This document shows positions 5,192-5,761 of a DNA stretch of 5,761 nucleotides, piece after piece; the stretch's first letter is position 1, and the number at the start of each line of letters is the position of its first letter. Made by a program: the position numbers and the translations under genes. This stretch comes from Oscillospiraceae bacterium. Its GTDB lineage: Bacteria > Bacillota > Clostridia > Oscillospirales > Acutalibacteraceae. The DNA is taken from contig DXWE01000022.1 of the NCBI GenBank assembly GCA_019417045.1, positions 12,853 through 18,613 on the forward strand, read 5' to 3'. Below the pieces are notes generated by a model, which had not been told where the DNA came from, searched no databases, and worked only from the letters and a program-made list of their open reading frames with translations.

Positions 5192-5761
5192 CGTGTTTTT
5201 GAAGGACGGCCTGTCGGTGACACGCGCCCAGTGCCAGAAATGGCTGCAGGACGGGCGGGTCTCGGTGAACGGCCGCCCGGCGGAGAAGCAGGCACGATTG
5301 CGGGCGGGGGACACGGTGGAGGTGTCGGTGCCCGACCCGGTGTCCTATGACGTGCGGCCGGAGGACATCCCGCTCGAGATTGTGTATGAGGATGACGACC
5401 TGCTCGTGGTCAACAAGCCGAAGGGCATGGTGGTGCACCCGGCGGCGGGACACTATACCGGCACGCTGGTCAACGCGCTGCTGTGGCACTGCGGGGACAG
5501 CCTGTCGGGGATCAACGGGGTGCTGCGGCCGGGGATCGTGCACCGGATCGACAAGGACACGAGCGGGCTGCTGATGGTGGCAAAGAACGATTTCGCGCAC
5601 CGTGGGCTGGCGGAGCAGATCGCCGAACACAGCTTTACCCGCGTGTATGAGACGGTGGTGTGCGGACATCTGCGGGAGGCGGCGGGCACGGTGGATCAGC
5701 CGATCGGCCGTCACCCGGTCGACCGGCAGCGCATGGCGGTCACCCCCCGCGGGTCCAAGCG
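5139..5761 (+). CDS. RluA/RluD-family pseudouridine synthase, N-terminal part (3' end outside the window)
   Basis: Enzymes of this family turn specific uridines of 23S rRNA or tRNA into pseudouridine. About 207 residues are present of a usual 300 or so, and the frame stays open to the window edge. An N-terminal S4 RNA-binding domain (about 13-60) shows GTRLDVFLKDGL, SVTRAQCQKWLQDGRVSVNG and LRAGDTVEV. The catalytic domain follows, with LEIVYEDDDLLVVNKPKGMV (79-98), VHPAAGH, and the signature RPGIVHRIDKDTSGLL (130-145), in which D138 is the catalytic aspartate. Further on are FTRVYETVVCGH and DQPIGRHPVDRQRMAV. The start is set by the ribosome-binding site at 5122-5129, and the gene overlaps lspA by 53 bases. 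In Bacillus the gene after lspA is ylyB, of the same family, so this is probably its orthologue. The target uridine cannot be read from the sequence, so I give no symbol. Confidence 0.93.
   Translation, partial: MERRTLTVPAEAAGTRLDVFLKDGLSVTRAQCQKWLQDGRVSVNGRPAEKQARLRAGDTVEVSVPDPVSYDVRPEDIPLEIVYEDDDLLVVNKPKGMVVHPAAGHYTGTLVNALLWHCGDSLSGINGVLRPGIVHRIDKDTSGLLMVAKNDFAHRGLAEQIAEHSFTRVYETVVCGHLREAAGTVDQPIGRHPVDRQRMAVTPRGSK

Noticed and set aside
3371..5314. A 647-codon open frame on the - strand across ylmH, divIVA, lspA and the pseudouridine synthase gene
   Set aside because: It lies antisense to four well-recognised genes, has Arg/His/Pro/Leu-rich composition typical of the complement of GC-rich coding sequence, and shows no recognisable domain.

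Overview
The window carries eight protein-coding genes, all on the + strand and packed head to tail. It looks like a chromosomal 'dcw-adjacent' division cluster of a GC-rich Firmicute. The gene order is miaA (3' part), an HlyD-like adaptor gene, yggS/ylmE, sepF, ylmH, divIVA, lspA and an RluA-family pseudouridine synthase (5' part). The presence of sepF and divIVA, the YlmE-SepF-YlmH-DivIVA order and the strong AGGAGG ribosome-binding sites all point to Firmicutes. The high GC content, the GC-rich third codon positions and the HlyD-like gene between miaA and yggS suggest a Clostridia/Oscillospiraceae-type gut anaerobe. That placement is inference; there is no rRNA here to test it.

Layout. 1-494: C-terminal half of the tRNA dimethylallyltransferase MiaA. 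491-1711: membrane-anchored HlyD-like protein, with an ATGA overlap to miaA. 1689-2402: PLP-homeostasis protein YggS/YlmE, overlapping its upstream neighbour by 23 bases. An AT-rich patch inside its 3' third holds a near-consensus vegetative promoter. 2435-2878: SepF, with a consensus ribosome-binding site. 2862-3665: the S4-domain protein YlmH, overlapping sepF. 3683-4384: DivIVA. A GC-rich hairpin followed by a short T run lies at 4406-4440. 4478-5191: lipoprotein signal peptidase LspA with an unusually long hydrophilic C-terminal tail. 5139-end: RluA/RluD-type pseudouridine synthase, overlapping lspA by 53 bases and running off the window.

How the genes fit together. SepF (FtsZ membrane anchor) and DivIVA (pole and septum curvature sensor) form the division core. 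YggS and YlmH are their usual Firmicute companions, acting in cofactor homeostasis and in ribosome-associated rescue. MiaA and the RluA-family enzyme modify RNA, and LspA matures lipoproteins. Overlapping start and stop codons imply translational coupling through most of the run. The promoter inside yggS would let sepF-ylmH-divIVA be transcribed apart from miaA-hlyD-yggS, and the hairpin after divIVA could limit read-through into lspA.

The points most worth following up are this internal promoter, the orphan HlyD-like protein fixed in a division cluster, the LspA tail, and the absence of ylmG and ileS from their usual Bacillus positions. No mobile element, CRISPR array, tRNA or rRNA was seen. 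There is no gene-free stretch longer than about 100 bases.
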